Source: Saprospiraceae bacterium
Lineage (GTDB): Bacteria; Bacteroidota; Bacteroidia; Chitinophagales; Saprospiraceae
Length of the DNA stretch: 49,368 nucleotides
NCBI GenBank assembly: GCA_020848695.1
Contig: JADLHT010000045.1
Span: forward strand, 1-49,368
Direction: 5' to 3'
In this document: positions 34,878 through 44,437 of the stretch, piece after piece
Layout of the letters: the number at the start of each line of letters is the position of its first letter
How positions within the stretch are numbered: position 1 is the stretch's first letter
Notes under the pieces: model-generated
Database searches by the model: none
What the model saw: only the letters and a program-made list of their open reading frames with translations
Told to the model about the DNA's origin: nothing
Program-made: the position numbers and the translations under genes

Positions 34878-36719
34878 TTAATTGAATCGAAATCTCATAT
34901 TTGGCCTAGTTTCAGAATAGAATTCCCAATTAAGACTACATCCTGACGCATTATCCTTAAAAGCCAAAAAGTTACATTTATAACCTAAAGTTGAATATTG
35001 TACTAAAGAGTTAGTATTAAAATCAATGTTATCAAAACAAACTTCTATAACAATATTCCTTGATCCATTCCAGTAAAATGAAGAACTCAGCGGAAATTCA
35101 ATCCAGCCCAAGCTAAATGAAGCCATATTAAATGTTTGATATGTTGTATTCACATCAAAAGAATATGTCGTGTTTTCATCTAAAATATTATTTGTAGTAG
35201 TTCCTATACGGAGGGCAAAGTTATTTACATTGATATTAGATGCTGATGTAACATTAAAACTCACATGAGAGATGTTACCGGAAGATCCACCAGCATTTTG
35301 CATTTCAGATGCCCTAATAAGGTACGTATGCCTTGTGTCCGTAAAATAAGTTCCAAAAGGTGTTGTGATTGGGTTAACCGTACCTGATTCAACTAATGTG
35401 CCGTTACCTACTGTAATAGTTCCTGATGAAGATGGGTTTGATGTTGTAAATGATTCTTGAAGACCATAACTTGTTCCACAACTATTTGTAGCATATGATC
35501 GAATATAATATCTTGTATTAGCCGTGAGACCAGTAATTTGACTGGTAAAGCTTCCTGATCCACTTCCATTATTTGTTTTTGTAGACAAGGAAATCGTTGG
35601 GTTTTGCGATGTGCTCCATATAACACCCTTAGATGTAATATTAAATCCGCCATTTGAAGTAATCGTTCCTCCTGAAGTTGCGCTATTTTGGGTGATACTA
35701 GTGGGAGGTACCGTAGATAAGGATGGGTTACAACTACCTGTTGTAAATGTAACTTGATTTCCGTAGGTGGTACCTACATCACTTATTGCAAAAGCTCTAA
35801 TGTAATATGTAATTCCACCTGGGCTTAAAAAATCTACTGTAACCGTAAATTGACCAATACCGGAGCCACTATATTTTGTGCTAGATGAAGTAGTAGGCGA
35901 AGCTGAGGTACTGTAGCATATTCCACGGGATGTTACCGAAGATGATCCTGCCATTGTAACGTTTCCTGTACAATTGAAGGATATGGAAGATAATGCAACT
36001 GGGGTTCCAGTAGTTACAGTAGGAAGAACTGATGATAATGTTTTGAATGATTTTATTTCACCTAGAGCAGAACCATTAGCAGTTTCTATATAAGCTCTAA
36101 AATAATAGGTTGTGTTGGTTTTTATATTGGTCACTTGACGTGTAAAGGGGCCTAGGACATTTGTTGTGATATTAAATTTTTGATCAATTTTATCTTGGGT
36201 TTCACCAATAAAAAATCCCATAGATGATATAGTACTCTGCCCATTTGATATTGCATTACCATTTAAAGTTGCACTATTATGGTTAATGTTTGTTGCATCT
36301 TGTGTCGTAACTTTACCTAGCCCTTTAGTAGTAAACTGTAGTGATTCTCCATAAGAAACTCCTTTTTTGTTTTTAGCGAAAGATCGAACATAGTAAGTTG
36401 AAGATTCAGAGATATTTTGAATCTTCACTAAAAAAGTTTGGACGTTTTCACTGTTGAGTACTTTAGTGCTATTATCTATGGTAGGGTTGGGTGCTAAAGA
36501 ATAACAAACACCTTTTTCTATAATATCATACCCTCCATCATGAATTAATTGAACGTTTATTGTAGCAGAGTTAGCTGAAATATCTGAAACAGAAAGTGTC
36601 TTTACTTTTGGTAGAATTTTTTCTAAAGTCCATGCTGGATCATCTTTGGTACAATCAGAAAAAACTAAGCCCAAAAATATTAGGAAAAAAATTCGATTGT
36701 TTAGGTATGTTTTATACAT
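34878..36719 (-). CDS. Exported protein with four tandem FN3-like repeats
   Basis: The 613-aa protein has a hydrophobic N-terminus ending in FSDC (lipobox-like, but with D at -1). It carries four repeats of about 95 residues (about 33-130, 131-226, 227-325, 326-423), each with SATxxGxxxxxG, GxxxxSxxPT, TYYxRxxAxxxxGxxYGxxxxFTT phrases. This Bacteroidota repeat is fibronectin III-like. The last 190 residues are a distinct beta domain (GNISHVSFNVTS, WNGSRNIVIEVCFDN), likely a binding module. Probably surface-exposed. No T9SS tail is evident. It follows the next upstream gene by 14 bp, so the two form an operon. Confidence 0.8.
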   Translation of the reverse strand: MYKTYLNNRIFFLIFLGLVFSDCTKDDPAWTLEKILPKVKTLSVSDISANSATINVQLIHDGGYDIIEKGVCYSLAPNPTIDNSTKVLNSENVQTFLVKIQNISESSTYYVRSFAKNKKGVSYGESLQFTTKGLGKVTTQDATNINHNSATLNGNAISNGQSTISSMGFFIGETQDKIDQKFNITTNVLGPFTRQVTNIKTNTTYYFRAYIETANGSALGEIKSFKTLSSVLPTVTTGTPVALSSISFNCTGNVTMAGSSSVTSRGICYSTSASPTTSSSTKYSGSGIGQFTVTVDFLSPGGITYYIRAFAISDVGTTYGNQVTFTTGSCNPSLSTVPPTSITQNSATSGGTITSNGGFNITSKGVIWSTSQNPTISLSTKTNNGSGSGSFTSQITGLTANTRYYIRSYATNSCGTSYGLQESFTTSNPSSSGTITVGNGTLVESGTVNPITTPFGTYFTDTRHTYLIRASEMQNAGGSSGNISHVSFNVTSASNINVNNFALRIGTTTNNILDENTTYSFDVNTTYQTFNMASFSLGWIEFPLSSSFYWNGSRNIVIEVCFDNIDFNTNSLVQYSTLGYKCNFLAFKDNASGCSLNWEFYSETRPNMRFRFN

Positions 36720-36733
36720 TTTTATAATTTTTG

Positions 36734-38662
36734 TTAATAAGCAACAATATCATTCTTTTTAAATGGTAGGTTATCATATTGATAATTGGCTTTATTCTTT
36801 CTACCTTTTGAAAAAACAGATACAAGATTGATTGAATAAATTGTAATACCTAACCCTGCGGAGATCAGGTGTGCTTTATTAGCTATGTTTGCATTTTCAT
36901 ATGATTTATCTAATGTTACTTGGTCATTTGCTGCTAAAAACTTACTATACTGGTTATTGGAATAAATCTTACTTAAAACAGAGATTGTTGCTAGACCAAT
37001 AATTGAAAATGTGATAAGATTCCCATTCTTGAGCCCTACATTCTTTCTACCTAAAGAAGGGATAAAGATAGATTTAAATACATTATTTGGACCATCATCA
37101 GTTTTCAAAATTTCACCAGAAGTTTGATAATAATCTGTTCCATCCAATGAAATTTTTCTTACATCAATCGAATATTTACCATTCGGTAGACCGTATATAA
37201 TCGAATCATAATTTTTAATTAGTATCCTTTTTAAATTTAAATCTTCTGTAACCCATACACCGCCTTTTTTATTTAGCTTGTAATTTGTAGATAGTATATC
37301 AATATTATATTTAAACTTTTCGAAAGCATTTATTTCATAATACTTGTTCACAACCCACAATCTAGGGGACTCAAATTTGTTTTTATTGCTATTTAAATTA
37401 TCTACAATGTATTTATTGAGGTCTATGCTAGCTGGGTATAGAGATGTGCTTGTCGAAAAATAATATTTATCATTCTTTTTATAGTCTACATTAATGTCAA
37501 CTAAATAATTACCATTGTTTATATCTTTATTGAATAATTTGGTATTGAATAAATTATAAATTGATATTTGGACTGCTTTAGCTTCGTAAGGGAATTTGTC
37601 TGATAAGTCATAGACTTGGGTGGTAATCTCTTTTAATTTTTCTTCATCTTCAGCTTTGGCTTTTTTCTCTATCAAATCCTTGATTTGATTGTATTTATTG
37701 TTTATGGCTGAGTCAGAATAATAAGAATCTTTTAAACCAGTAATGAGGTCGAAAGCTAAATTCAAATCATTAGAATTTATCAGTTTATCAATTTTCGTGA
37801 GCAGTATTTGTTTGGATTCAATGAATACTTTTCTAGTAACTGGATCTGTTTGATTCTTCCCATCCTTGGTAGATCCGACAACATATACAGTGACATCTGG
37901 TTTTTCATTATCTACATAGTACAATATTGATGCTCCTGTGCCAATTTTATACTTGGTATCTTCATCAGCATACCATGTCCAACTACCATCATCTGGAATT
38001 TTACCGCCAGACAAAGAAAGGGTTACTCTGCTTTTGTATTCTGCTCTATCAAATTTTGTATTTTCTTCTCCTGGTTCATTTGAGATATTAATTCTTTCTG
38101 GATTTTCTAAAAGTGAAGCTTTTCTAGGCCTAGTGGAGATATAGAAGTCAGTCAATCTAACATTTGATATTTTTTCAAGCTTTTCCGTTACATAGCTAAA
38201 ATCATTATTGTAAAAATTACTGTTATCTATTCCCAGAACATTAGAAAATCTACTATCACTAGTATTAGGAATATTAAGGTATTTAGAAAACTCATTTCTA
38301 CTTAGTGGAATACTTATAGTCTGATAAAATAGATTTTCATAACAGTCTTTAAAATATATATCGAAAGATATAAATTGATTTGAACTTCTTAAATATCCTT
38401 CCATTAAAAAAGATATGAAATTTTTAGTTGTACATCCATTACTTGGATATGATGGTAAAAATTTTATTTTTACATCCAAATCATTAAGACTATTGGTAGG
38501 GAGTAAATCGTTAAAGTTGTAGTAGACATCTCTTTCGATATCCTGTAAGCTGTTTTGGCTATAAATGGTATACCCGATAAGATTTAAATATATGAATGTC
38601 ATGGTTTTGATAACATCCTTTATAGAAACGGAAAGTTTTGGAAAATCTAAAGAAAAATTCAC
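36734..38662 (-). CDS. Large exported or membrane protein of unknown function
   Basis: The 642-aa protein has an N-terminal hydrophobic stretch (KTMTFIYLNLIGYTIYSQ). A DUF-like middle part contains SLSGGKIPDDGSWTWYADE, a phrase seen in Bacteroidota gliding or surface proteins with a PEGA-like strand. A coiled segment lies at about 300-345, and two hydrophobic helices near the end (about 556-575 and 607-626). The coordinate uses a GTG at 38662; an ATG at 38602 would give an N-terminus starting MTFIY. TATTTTTG on its strand at plus 38679-38686 supports a transcript covering both. Function not recognised. Confidence 0.65.
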   Translation of the reverse strand: MNFSLDFPKLSVSIKDVIKTMTFIYLNLIGYTIYSQNSLQDIERDVYYNFNDLLPTNSLNDLDVKIKFLPSYPSNGCTTKNFISFLMEGYLRSSNQFISFDIYFKDCYENLFYQTISIPLSRNEFSKYLNIPNTSDSRFSNVLGIDNSNFYNNDFSYVTEKLEKISNVRLTDFYISTRPRKASLLENPERINISNEPGEENTKFDRAEYKSRVTLSLSGGKIPDDGSWTWYADEDTKYKIGTGASILYYVDNEKPDVTVYVVGSTKDGKNQTDPVTRKVFIESKQILLTKIDKLINSNDLNLAFDLITGLKDSYYSDSAINNKYNQIKDLIEKKAKAEDEEKLKEITTQVYDLSDKFPYEAKAVQISIYNLFNTKLFNKDINNGNYLVDINVDYKKNDKYYFSTSTSLYPASIDLNKYIVDNLNSNKNKFESPRLWVVNKYYEINAFEKFKYNIDILSTNYKLNKKGGVWVTEDLNLKRILIKNYDSIIYGLPNGKYSIDVRKISLDGTDYYQTSGEILKTDDGPNNVFKSIFIPSLGRKNVGLKNGNLITFSIIGLATISVLSKIYSNNQYSKFLAANDQVTLDKSYENANIANKAHLISAGLGITIYSINLVSVFSKGRKNKANYQYDNLPFKKNDIVAY

Positions 38663-38678
38663 GATGTCTTTTTTTTTG

Positions 38679-38686
38679 CAAAAATA
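38679..38686 (-). promoter_or_regulatory. Candidate -7 box of the two-gene minus-strand operon
   Basis: TATTTTTG on the minus strand matches TAnnTTTG; it lies 17 bp upstream of the GTG and 77 bp upstream of the ATG of the 642-aa protein gene. The divergent plus-strand operon starts at 38789. Confidence 0.5.
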
Positions 38687-38788
38687 GCATTTTTTGTATT
38701 AATTTGATATAAATGTCTACAATTTGTAAAATATTCATAATTTTGACTTTCAAATTGTTTAAAACCCCTAAACGAAATATTACATTTT

Positions 38789-39574
38789 ATGAAATATATT
38801 ATACTATTTATCACATTCAATTTATTGGTTTTATTATTTGTTGTAATTTTTCTAAGACCATTTTATACATCTACTAGTGTATATCAATTCACCCCGCTAA
38901 AGAGTATTGAGTCAACGACATTTGATACTTCAATGTATCAAAATTTAGGAAAAACTAAAAGAATACAGATAGACAGCATTACTAAGTTTTTTATTTTAAC
39001 CGATAATTATCATGATATCCAATTTATTTCACAAATTACGGATAGTTTAATTCGCCAAAATGTTGGAAGTGAATTAGATGCTTTACAGCAGTTTTCAATG
39101 ATTTTGAATGATAAGAATATGACCTGGAAGGCTTATTCGTTTTCTGAAAAAGCTTTAGATACTCTTTTTGCTGCTTACACATGGGCTAATAATTTCAAAA
39201 CTCTAGGAATAGTTAGTAATGGTAGTAAAAAAATATTTAATCAAGTGATATATGATTATTGGATGACTGAAATAGTTAGAAATTTAGAATCGATAGCAGA
39301 AATGAAACCTAGCATAGGATACACCATAAAGTTTAAAGTATTAAGGTCTTTGTGTGAAGCATCAAATTATAGTCCTACAATAAAAACATCTAGCATTGAT
39401 AAAGTATTGTATAATACTGAGAATTCAAGGTTTAACTATATTTTGGGTAGATTTTATTTAGTATTTGGAAATCTAGGAATCTTTCTTGCAGCTTCTGTGT
39501 TTATTATCACTTTGGTATCTTATTTTCATTTATTCATTCAACTTAAAACATACTTTAAAAATGCAAAACGCTAA
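38789..39574 (+). CDS. Bitopic membrane protein of unknown function
   Basis: The 261-aa protein has one hydrophobic helix at each end (residues about 3-24, and about 222-246), with a long helical, hydrophilic domain between that should face the periplasm. Phrases such as TKFFILTDNYHDIQFISQITDSL give no family hit in memory. It opens a five-gene plus-strand run (38789-43023). Its end overlaps the next start by 14 bp, suggesting coupled translation. Confidence 0.6.
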   Translation: MKYIILFITFNLLVLLFVVIFLRPFYTSTSVYQFTPLKSIESTTFDTSMYQNLGKTKRIQIDSITKFFILTDNYHDIQFISQITDSLIRQNVGSELDALQQFSMILNDKNMTWKAYSFSEKALDTLFAAYTWANNFKTLGIVSNGSKKIFNQVIYDYWMTEIVRNLESIAEMKPSIGYTIKFKVLRSLCEASNYSPTIKTSSIDKVLYNTENSRFNYILGRFYLVFGNLGIFLAASVFIITLVSYFHLFIQLKTYFKNAKR

Positions 39575-40457
39575 AATTACATTTTTTGTCCATATTTTAC
39601 TTTGTTTATTCTTTTTCAGCGCTAATGGACAACGTTATGACATAAACTTTGTAGATATTTATACCAATCAACCTTACAACAACGACTATTACGATTATAT
39701 TGTGATGAAAAGGGATCAAAACAGGGTAAAGACTAAGTATTTTGCAGAAAATTTTGCATCCGTCGAAAGTGAATTTAATACTTTTAAAAGCAGTAATAAG
39801 AGTATTGTTTGTTATGCTGCAGCTGGTTATTTAACAGGCAAATACAACCAAGTTGAAAACTTGACTATAGAAAACGGTGAAATTTTGGAAAGAAATATTC
39901 CAAAAGATAGGTTTGATGCATTAGTTATTGTATATGCAAATGGAGGCGTAGTGGTTTCAGATTTAAGGAAAGGAAACCTGAGACTACAAGGTAGTGGCGC
40001 CCCGAGCCATGATTTAGATATCAGAAATAATACTTGGCATAGAAATTCATTTTTCGAGTGGTGCAAGGCAGAAAAAGCCACAGTATTCCAAACTCATTTA
40101 TTGGCACATAATGGACAATTCATCTTGCCATCAAACGCAGATACTAATTCACCTAATGCTGGTAAAAGACTTAGACGGTTTCTTATAGTTGGTAAGGATA
40201 ATAATGGAAAATTGAAGCATTTAATTATAAATAGTAGAAGTGATGTCTTTTTAAGAGCAGGTGCCCTCCAGTGTTATAACTTTGCTAAAGAAGTACTGGG
40301 GTTAAATGTTTCATTTATGATAAATTTGGATACAGGTGCCCAAAATGTTTTTGGGGTCTATAACTCAAATGGGACAAAATTTACAGGAATTAAAGAGGAT
40401 GAAAGTAGTTTACCTATAAATAAAGCTCATAACTTATTGGTCTATTATTATGAATAA
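39561..40457 (+). CDS. Exported protein, possibly phosphodiester glycosidase-like
   Basis: The 298-aa protein has a signal peptide (residues 1-22, ending FFFSANGQ). Its C-terminal part resembles the NAGPA/DUF2233 fold: RRFLIVGKDNNGKLKHLIINSRS, GALQCYNFAKEVLGLNVSFMINLDTGAQNVFGVY and a closing LLVYYYE. The NLDTG strand lies where the family has a conserved NLDGGGS. The match is weaker than for the next gene and the active site may be altered. The start at 39561 is chosen for the signal peptide; it overlaps the preceding gene by 14 bp. Confidence 0.55.
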   Translation: MQNAKITFFVHILLCLFFFSANGQRYDINFVDIYTNQPYNNDYYDYIVMKRDQNRVKTKYFAENFASVESEFNTFKSSNKSIVCYAAAGYLTGKYNQVENLTIENGEILERNIPKDRFDALVIVYANGGVVVSDLRKGNLRLQGSGAPSHDLDIRNNTWHRNSFFEWCKAEKATVFQTHLLAHNGQFILPSNADTNSPNAGKRLRRFLIVGKDNNGKLKHLIINSRSDVFLRAGALQCYNFAKEVLGLNVSFMINLDTGAQNVFGVYNSNGTKFTGIKEDESSLPINKAHNLLVYYYE

Positions 40458-40576
40458 GCTGAACAAAAATAAAATATTCGAAAAATTAGCTAAAAAATTA
40501 TTTGATATACACAAGAATTAAAAAAATGTCACATTTTATATTTAAAGTACGTAGTAAAAATACTAGATCCTATATC

Positions 40577-41569
40577 ATGCAGCTAATATTTAAAGTAATT
40601 CTAATTAATTTTCTTTTGACTTTATTTATTGAAATAGGAATAAGTTGTCAAAATCATACTGCTTTAAGTATCACTCTAAATAAAAATACCTGCCAAGACT
40701 CTATACCGAGTAAAACCCCAAAGAAAAAGGAAGTGTGTAAATTACTTCAAGATTCAATCAGTCAATGCAGATCAAAAATAGCTCAGCTTGAAGTTGACGT
40801 TATAAATCTTAAAACTGAAAATGAGAGAAATAAGAAGCAATATACTGAGATAAATGAGAATTTAAGAAAGCACTATGGTGTTGATGGAAATAAAGCTTTT
40901 AGAGTGAAGTATAAATTGAATACTTATGATTGTTATGAAGTTGATTTGATGAAATCAAAAATTAGTTTTCATTTAAAAGATGAGAATGGAAAATCTATTT
41001 CTAGTTTATATAAATTGAATAGAATTATTGGCAAAATGGATGAAATTATGGTATTTGCCACCAATGGAGGGATGTACACTCCAGAACAAAACCCACAAGG
41101 ATTATTTATTCAAAACCGAAATAAAATAACTAAACTTGACACTAGAACAGGTCTTTATGGTAATTTTTATTTACAACCCAATGGTGTATTTTATGTGGAT
41201 ACATGCAACTACCCTGGAATAGTACAAACTTCCAGTTTCAATGATGACTTGAGTAAATCTATAATGTTTGCAACTCAGTCAGGGCCCTTGTTAGTAATAG
41301 ATAACGTTTATAATTCTAATTTTAAAGAGGGGTCAGATAATACAAATATAAGAAATGGTGTTGGTATTAATGAGAAGGGGAGAGTTATCTTTGTAATATC
41401 TAATGAAAAAATTAACTTTTATGATTTTGCACAATTTTTTAGAGAGAAATTAAAATGTGCTAATGCTTTATATCTTGACGGTGCTATATCTGAAACATAT
41501 TTACCAGAAATTGGAAGATTCCAAAATGGAGGCAATTTTGGGCCAATAATTGCGGTAACAAAAAAGTAA
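40577..41569 (+). CDS. DUF2233 / phosphodiester glycosidase-family lipoprotein
   Basis: The 330-aa protein has a lipoprotein-like signal (MQLIFKVILINFLLTLF, then IGISC) and a short coiled segment. It matches the DUF2233 family over its whole C-terminal domain: FATNGGMYTPEQNPQGLFIQN, FYLQPNGVFYVDT, FATQSGPLLVIDN, IRNGVGINEKGRVIFVISN and ALYLDGAISETYLPE. Members cleave phosphodiester-linked sugars (NAGPA) or act on cell-wall glycans. The start at 40577 rather than 40502 is chosen because the signal begins there. Two related genes side by side suggest a duplicated or paired function at the envelope. Confidence 0.85.
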   Translation: MQLIFKVILINFLLTLFIEIGISCQNHTALSITLNKNTCQDSIPSKTPKKKEVCKLLQDSISQCRSKIAQLEVDVINLKTENERNKKQYTEINENLRKHYGVDGNKAFRVKYKLNTYDCYEVDLMKSKISFHLKDENGKSISSLYKLNRIIGKMDEIMVFATNGGMYTPEQNPQGLFIQNRNKITKLDTRTGLYGNFYLQPNGVFYVDTCNYPGIVQTSSFNDDLSKSIMFATQSGPLLVIDNVYNSNFKEGSDNTNIRNGVGINEKGRVIFVISNEKINFYDFAQFFREKLKCANALYLDGAISETYLPEIGRFQNGGNFGPIIAVTKK

Positions 41570-41572
41570 TTG

Positions 41573-42745
41573 ATGAAAATTTTTCTTACGATCTTATTAG
41601 CATGGACAATCACATCAAATGCCCTATCTCAAAAATCGCTAAAAGAAGATTTAATTGCGCATTACAAGTTTAATAAACATCATTTAAAAGATTCAACAAA
41701 AGTATTTGATGAAACTAAATCTAATAATGGCAAAATTATAGGTAATATTATTTATGAAAGTGACAGATTTAATAATCCGTGCGGTGCGTTGTTTTTTGAT
41801 GGAGATACCTATGTAAATGTAAGTAATAGCAAATCACTTCAAAAGCCTACCAACGGAATTACAATAGCAGTATGGTTTAAAATTAAAAAAGGAGCTGATT
41901 TTTTTAATCAATGGATAACAATTTGTTGTAAATCTAATATTAATGAAGAAAATGAATCAAGCCCTCAGTATAGGATGCAGGCTACAGCCCAAACAATATC
42001 ACTAAGTTCTTCTTTTACAAAAAATGTAATTCCCCAGCTTTCATATGATAAATGGTATTTCTATGCATACACATATGACGGTAAAATTGTCAAAGGTTAT
42101 CTGGATGGGAAATATTTTGTTGAAGAAAGTTATTTTGGTCCATTAAAAATTAATGACATGCCAATGGAAATTGGCAGAGACATGCCGGGTAAAATGGAAA
42201 AATTTTATGGTACTATGGACGATTTAAGAATTTATGACCGAGCCCTAACTGAAAATGAACTTCTTGAGTTGTTTAGGAACGAAGAAGACGCAACAGCCAC
42301 GGATTTTTGCCAAAATATATTACAATCAAAGAATCCAAATTTAAAGACAAATAAGGATAGTTTGAGTATAATAATAAATCAAATTGATACTACCCCAATT
42401 GATTTTCAAAAAACAATTGAGGTAAAAAATAGTAATATTGTAATTTATCCATATGATCACAACGTAGATGACGGCGATGTTATTTCAATTAATGTGAATG
42501 GGGTGTGGGTAAAAGAAAATTATACAATTAAGGCAAAATTAGATAATCCTCCAAACGAAGCCATTATAAAAGTAAAAGTTATAAGCGGGCAAAGTAATTT
42601 TATAGTTACTAAAGTTATTCACGAAGGGAAAATTCCTTTGAACACTTTGACCTATATGATTGATGACGGAAAAACAAAACAATACATAAAAGTAAACTCT
42701 AAAATCGGGTTAAGTGGAGGAATTAAAATACTTTATAACGAATGA
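41573..42745 (+). CDS. Exported LamG/concanavalin-like domain protein
   Basis: The 390-aa protein has a signal peptide (ending SNALSQ) and a LamG-type jelly roll over residues about 26-230: LIAHYKFN, ALFFDGDTYVNV, ITIAVWFKI, WYFYAYTYDGKIVKGYLDGK and GTMDDLRIYDRALTENEL, all classical phrases of the family. The C-terminal 140 residues are a beta domain with VIYPYDHNVDDGDVISINVNGVWV, seen in secreted Bacteroidota proteins. It probably binds glycans. The start codon lies 3 bp after the preceding stop, and its own stop overlaps the next ATG (ATGA). Confidence 0.88.
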   Translation: MKIFLTILLAWTITSNALSQKSLKEDLIAHYKFNKHHLKDSTKVFDETKSNNGKIIGNIIYESDRFNNPCGALFFDGDTYVNVSNSKSLQKPTNGITIAVWFKIKKGADFFNQWITICCKSNINEENESSPQYRMQATAQTISLSSSFTKNVIPQLSYDKWYFYAYTYDGKIVKGYLDGKYFVEESYFGPLKINDMPMEIGRDMPGKMEKFYGTMDDLRIYDRALTENELLELFRNEEDATATDFCQNILQSKNPNLKTNKDSLSIIINQIDTTPIDFQKTIEVKNSNIVIYPYDHNVDDGDVISINVNGVWVKENYTIKAKLDNPPNEAIIKVKVISGQSNFIVTKVIHEGKIPLNTLTYMIDDGKTKQYIKVNSKIGLSGGIKILYNE

Positions 42746-43023
42746 ATATGATAAAAAGAACAATTATATTCGGTGTTGTTTATTTGGTTTTAAATCTACT
42801 TACAATATTTATTCTTATTAGTTGGAATTCATTTGGTGGTAGTAATTCGACAAATTTATTTCAGAAGGCCATAACTTTTTTTTTTACTTTTCCAGGTTCA
42901 ATAGAACTATTCAAAGAATGTAATGCTTTTATTCTAATGATGTTGAATACTGTTTTTTGGTGTTTGATTTTTTATGTAATACTACTATTATGGCTTAAGA
43001 TAAGATATTTAATAATGGATTGA
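42742..43023 (+). CDS. Small membrane protein
   Basis: The 93-aa protein has two clear hydrophobic helices (about residues 6-28 and 66-88) with a polar linker. It overlaps the LamG gene by four bases, so it belongs to the same operon. It could anchor or escort the exported neighbours. No family is recognised. Confidence 0.55.
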   Translation: MNMIKRTIIFGVVYLVLNLLTIFILISWNSFGGSNSTNLFQKAITFFFTFPGSIELFKECNAFILMMLNTVFWCLIFYVILLLWLKIRYLIMD

Positions 43024-43335
43024 TAAATAATACAGATCTGAGAAGTCGAAATGATTATTATGCATTCGGGATGGAGTGGGATAATTATTTGCAACAGAAC
43101 GAGTTTAGTCACCCTTAGAATGGGTAAAAGAATAATAGGAAGGATATCATGATGATTTGTCTCATATTATATTAATTACATAATGCTATATTGGGAATAT
43201 GAAATAAGTAAAATTGTAATCAATAGATATTAATTTATAAATCAGAGGGTCATCTGAATAGTACCAATGGATTATGTATGTATGAAGCTGGTACTTTTTT
43301 AGTAAATGTACTAATTTACAAAATCAAAGAAAAAC
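43024..43335. other. Intergenic region with a terminator
   Basis: This AT-rich gap of 312 bp ends the five-gene run. The only clear feature is the terminator at 43260-43300; it lies so near the next gene that it could also be an attenuator in that gene's leader. Confidence 0.5.
43260..43300 (+). terminator. Probable terminator or attenuator
   Basis: AGTACCA (43260-43266) pairs with TGGTACT (43289-43295), followed by TTTTT. It lies 36 bp before the next gene's ATG. Confidence 0.6.
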
Positions 43336-44409
43336 ATGAAACTTTTTAATTCTTTCGTATTTATTATATTTTGCTTAAATATAAGCTTATGCCAATCCGA
43401 TTGGAAAGACGGATATATCATCACACAAGAAAATGATACCCTACAAGGTCAAATAAATCATTTGGCTTACAGAACAATGGGTGAGGAGTGTAGATTTAGA
43501 AGTGCTTCAAAAAGTCCAGCTATTTCTTATTTTCCGAAGGATATTAAAGGGTATGTTATTACCAATTTTGCTTACTATGTGTCAAAGGAAATTGATGATA
43601 AAAGGATGGTTTTTTTAGAATACCTTGTGAATGGCAGATTAGATTTGTTTTACATCAGATCAAATGACGATGATCGGTATTTTATCCAAAACGATTCTTT
43701 ACCATTAAAGGAGATAAAATATGATGAAGAAATCAAAAATGTAAATGGGGTAAATTATGTTTTTGAATCAAAAAAGCATATTGGGCTTATTTCTCTTTAC
43801 ACCAAAGATGCTCCTCAGTTATACAAAAGAATTGTAAACATTAAGAATGATTTTCATAATTTAAAAAGATTTACAGTTGATTATCATAATATTGTATGTA
43901 AGGATACATTGTGTATTACTTACAGAAATAGAGAAGCATATACGAAAATAGCATTGGGTCCTCATTTTGGACAATTAACTCAAAGTTATTATGATGGAAA
44001 ATCTTATGTCAATGGTATTTATTTAGCCTACGGTATTTTGATTCGAGTTTGGTCGCCAAGAATTAATAAAAATTTGTTTTTTAAAACAGGTGCAATAGTT
44101 TCCAACATAGATACTTATAATTTCTCCATTGATCAGCCAACAAAAATGAAAACCATTGTAAAAATTCCAGTCCAATTTGAATATGTTTTACCTATTTCAT
44201 TTATTATAAAACCCAAGGCATCTTTTGGTTTTGTACTTTTTACAAATTCAGATTTATATTTGAATGCCAGCATTGGGGCAGATATATCCATTAGTAAAAA
44301 GGTTTGTTTAAGTTTCGGTTATGACAAATCAATTACAGGGATAGGTGGTTTAGGTTTTGGACAAAGATTTAATGAAAGTATCTTGGGGGGAGCATATTTT
44401 CAGTTTTGA
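43336..44409 (+). CDS. Exported outer-membrane-type protein
   Basis: The 357-aa protein has a signal peptide (residues 1-19, ..CLNISLCQ) followed by DWKDGYIITQENDTLQGQI, a start common in Bacteroidota exported proteins of unknown role. The last 150 residues (from about YTKIALGPHFGQL) have alternating aromatic and glycine strands (ASFGFVLFTNSDLYLNASIGADISI) and end GGAYFQF. This is the terminal aromatic signature of outer-membrane beta-barrels. It is probably an outer-membrane protein with a small N-terminal periplasmic or surface domain. Confidence 0.75.
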   Translation: MKLFNSFVFIIFCLNISLCQSDWKDGYIITQENDTLQGQINHLAYRTMGEECRFRSASKSPAISYFPKDIKGYVITNFAYYVSKEIDDKRMVFLEYLVNGRLDLFYIRSNDDDRYFIQNDSLPLKEIKYDEEIKNVNGVNYVFESKKHIGLISLYTKDAPQLYKRIVNIKNDFHNLKRFTVDYHNIVCKDTLCITYRNREAYTKIALGPHFGQLTQSYYDGKSYVNGIYLAYGILIRVWSPRINKNLFFKTGAIVSNIDTYNFSIDQPTKMKTIVKIPVQFEYVLPISFIIKPKASFGFVLFTNSDLYLNASIGADISISKKVCLSFGYDKSITGIGGLGFGQRFNESILGGAYFQF

Positions 44410-44437
44410 AATTTGAGAAATTTTTGTTGTATCCCAA

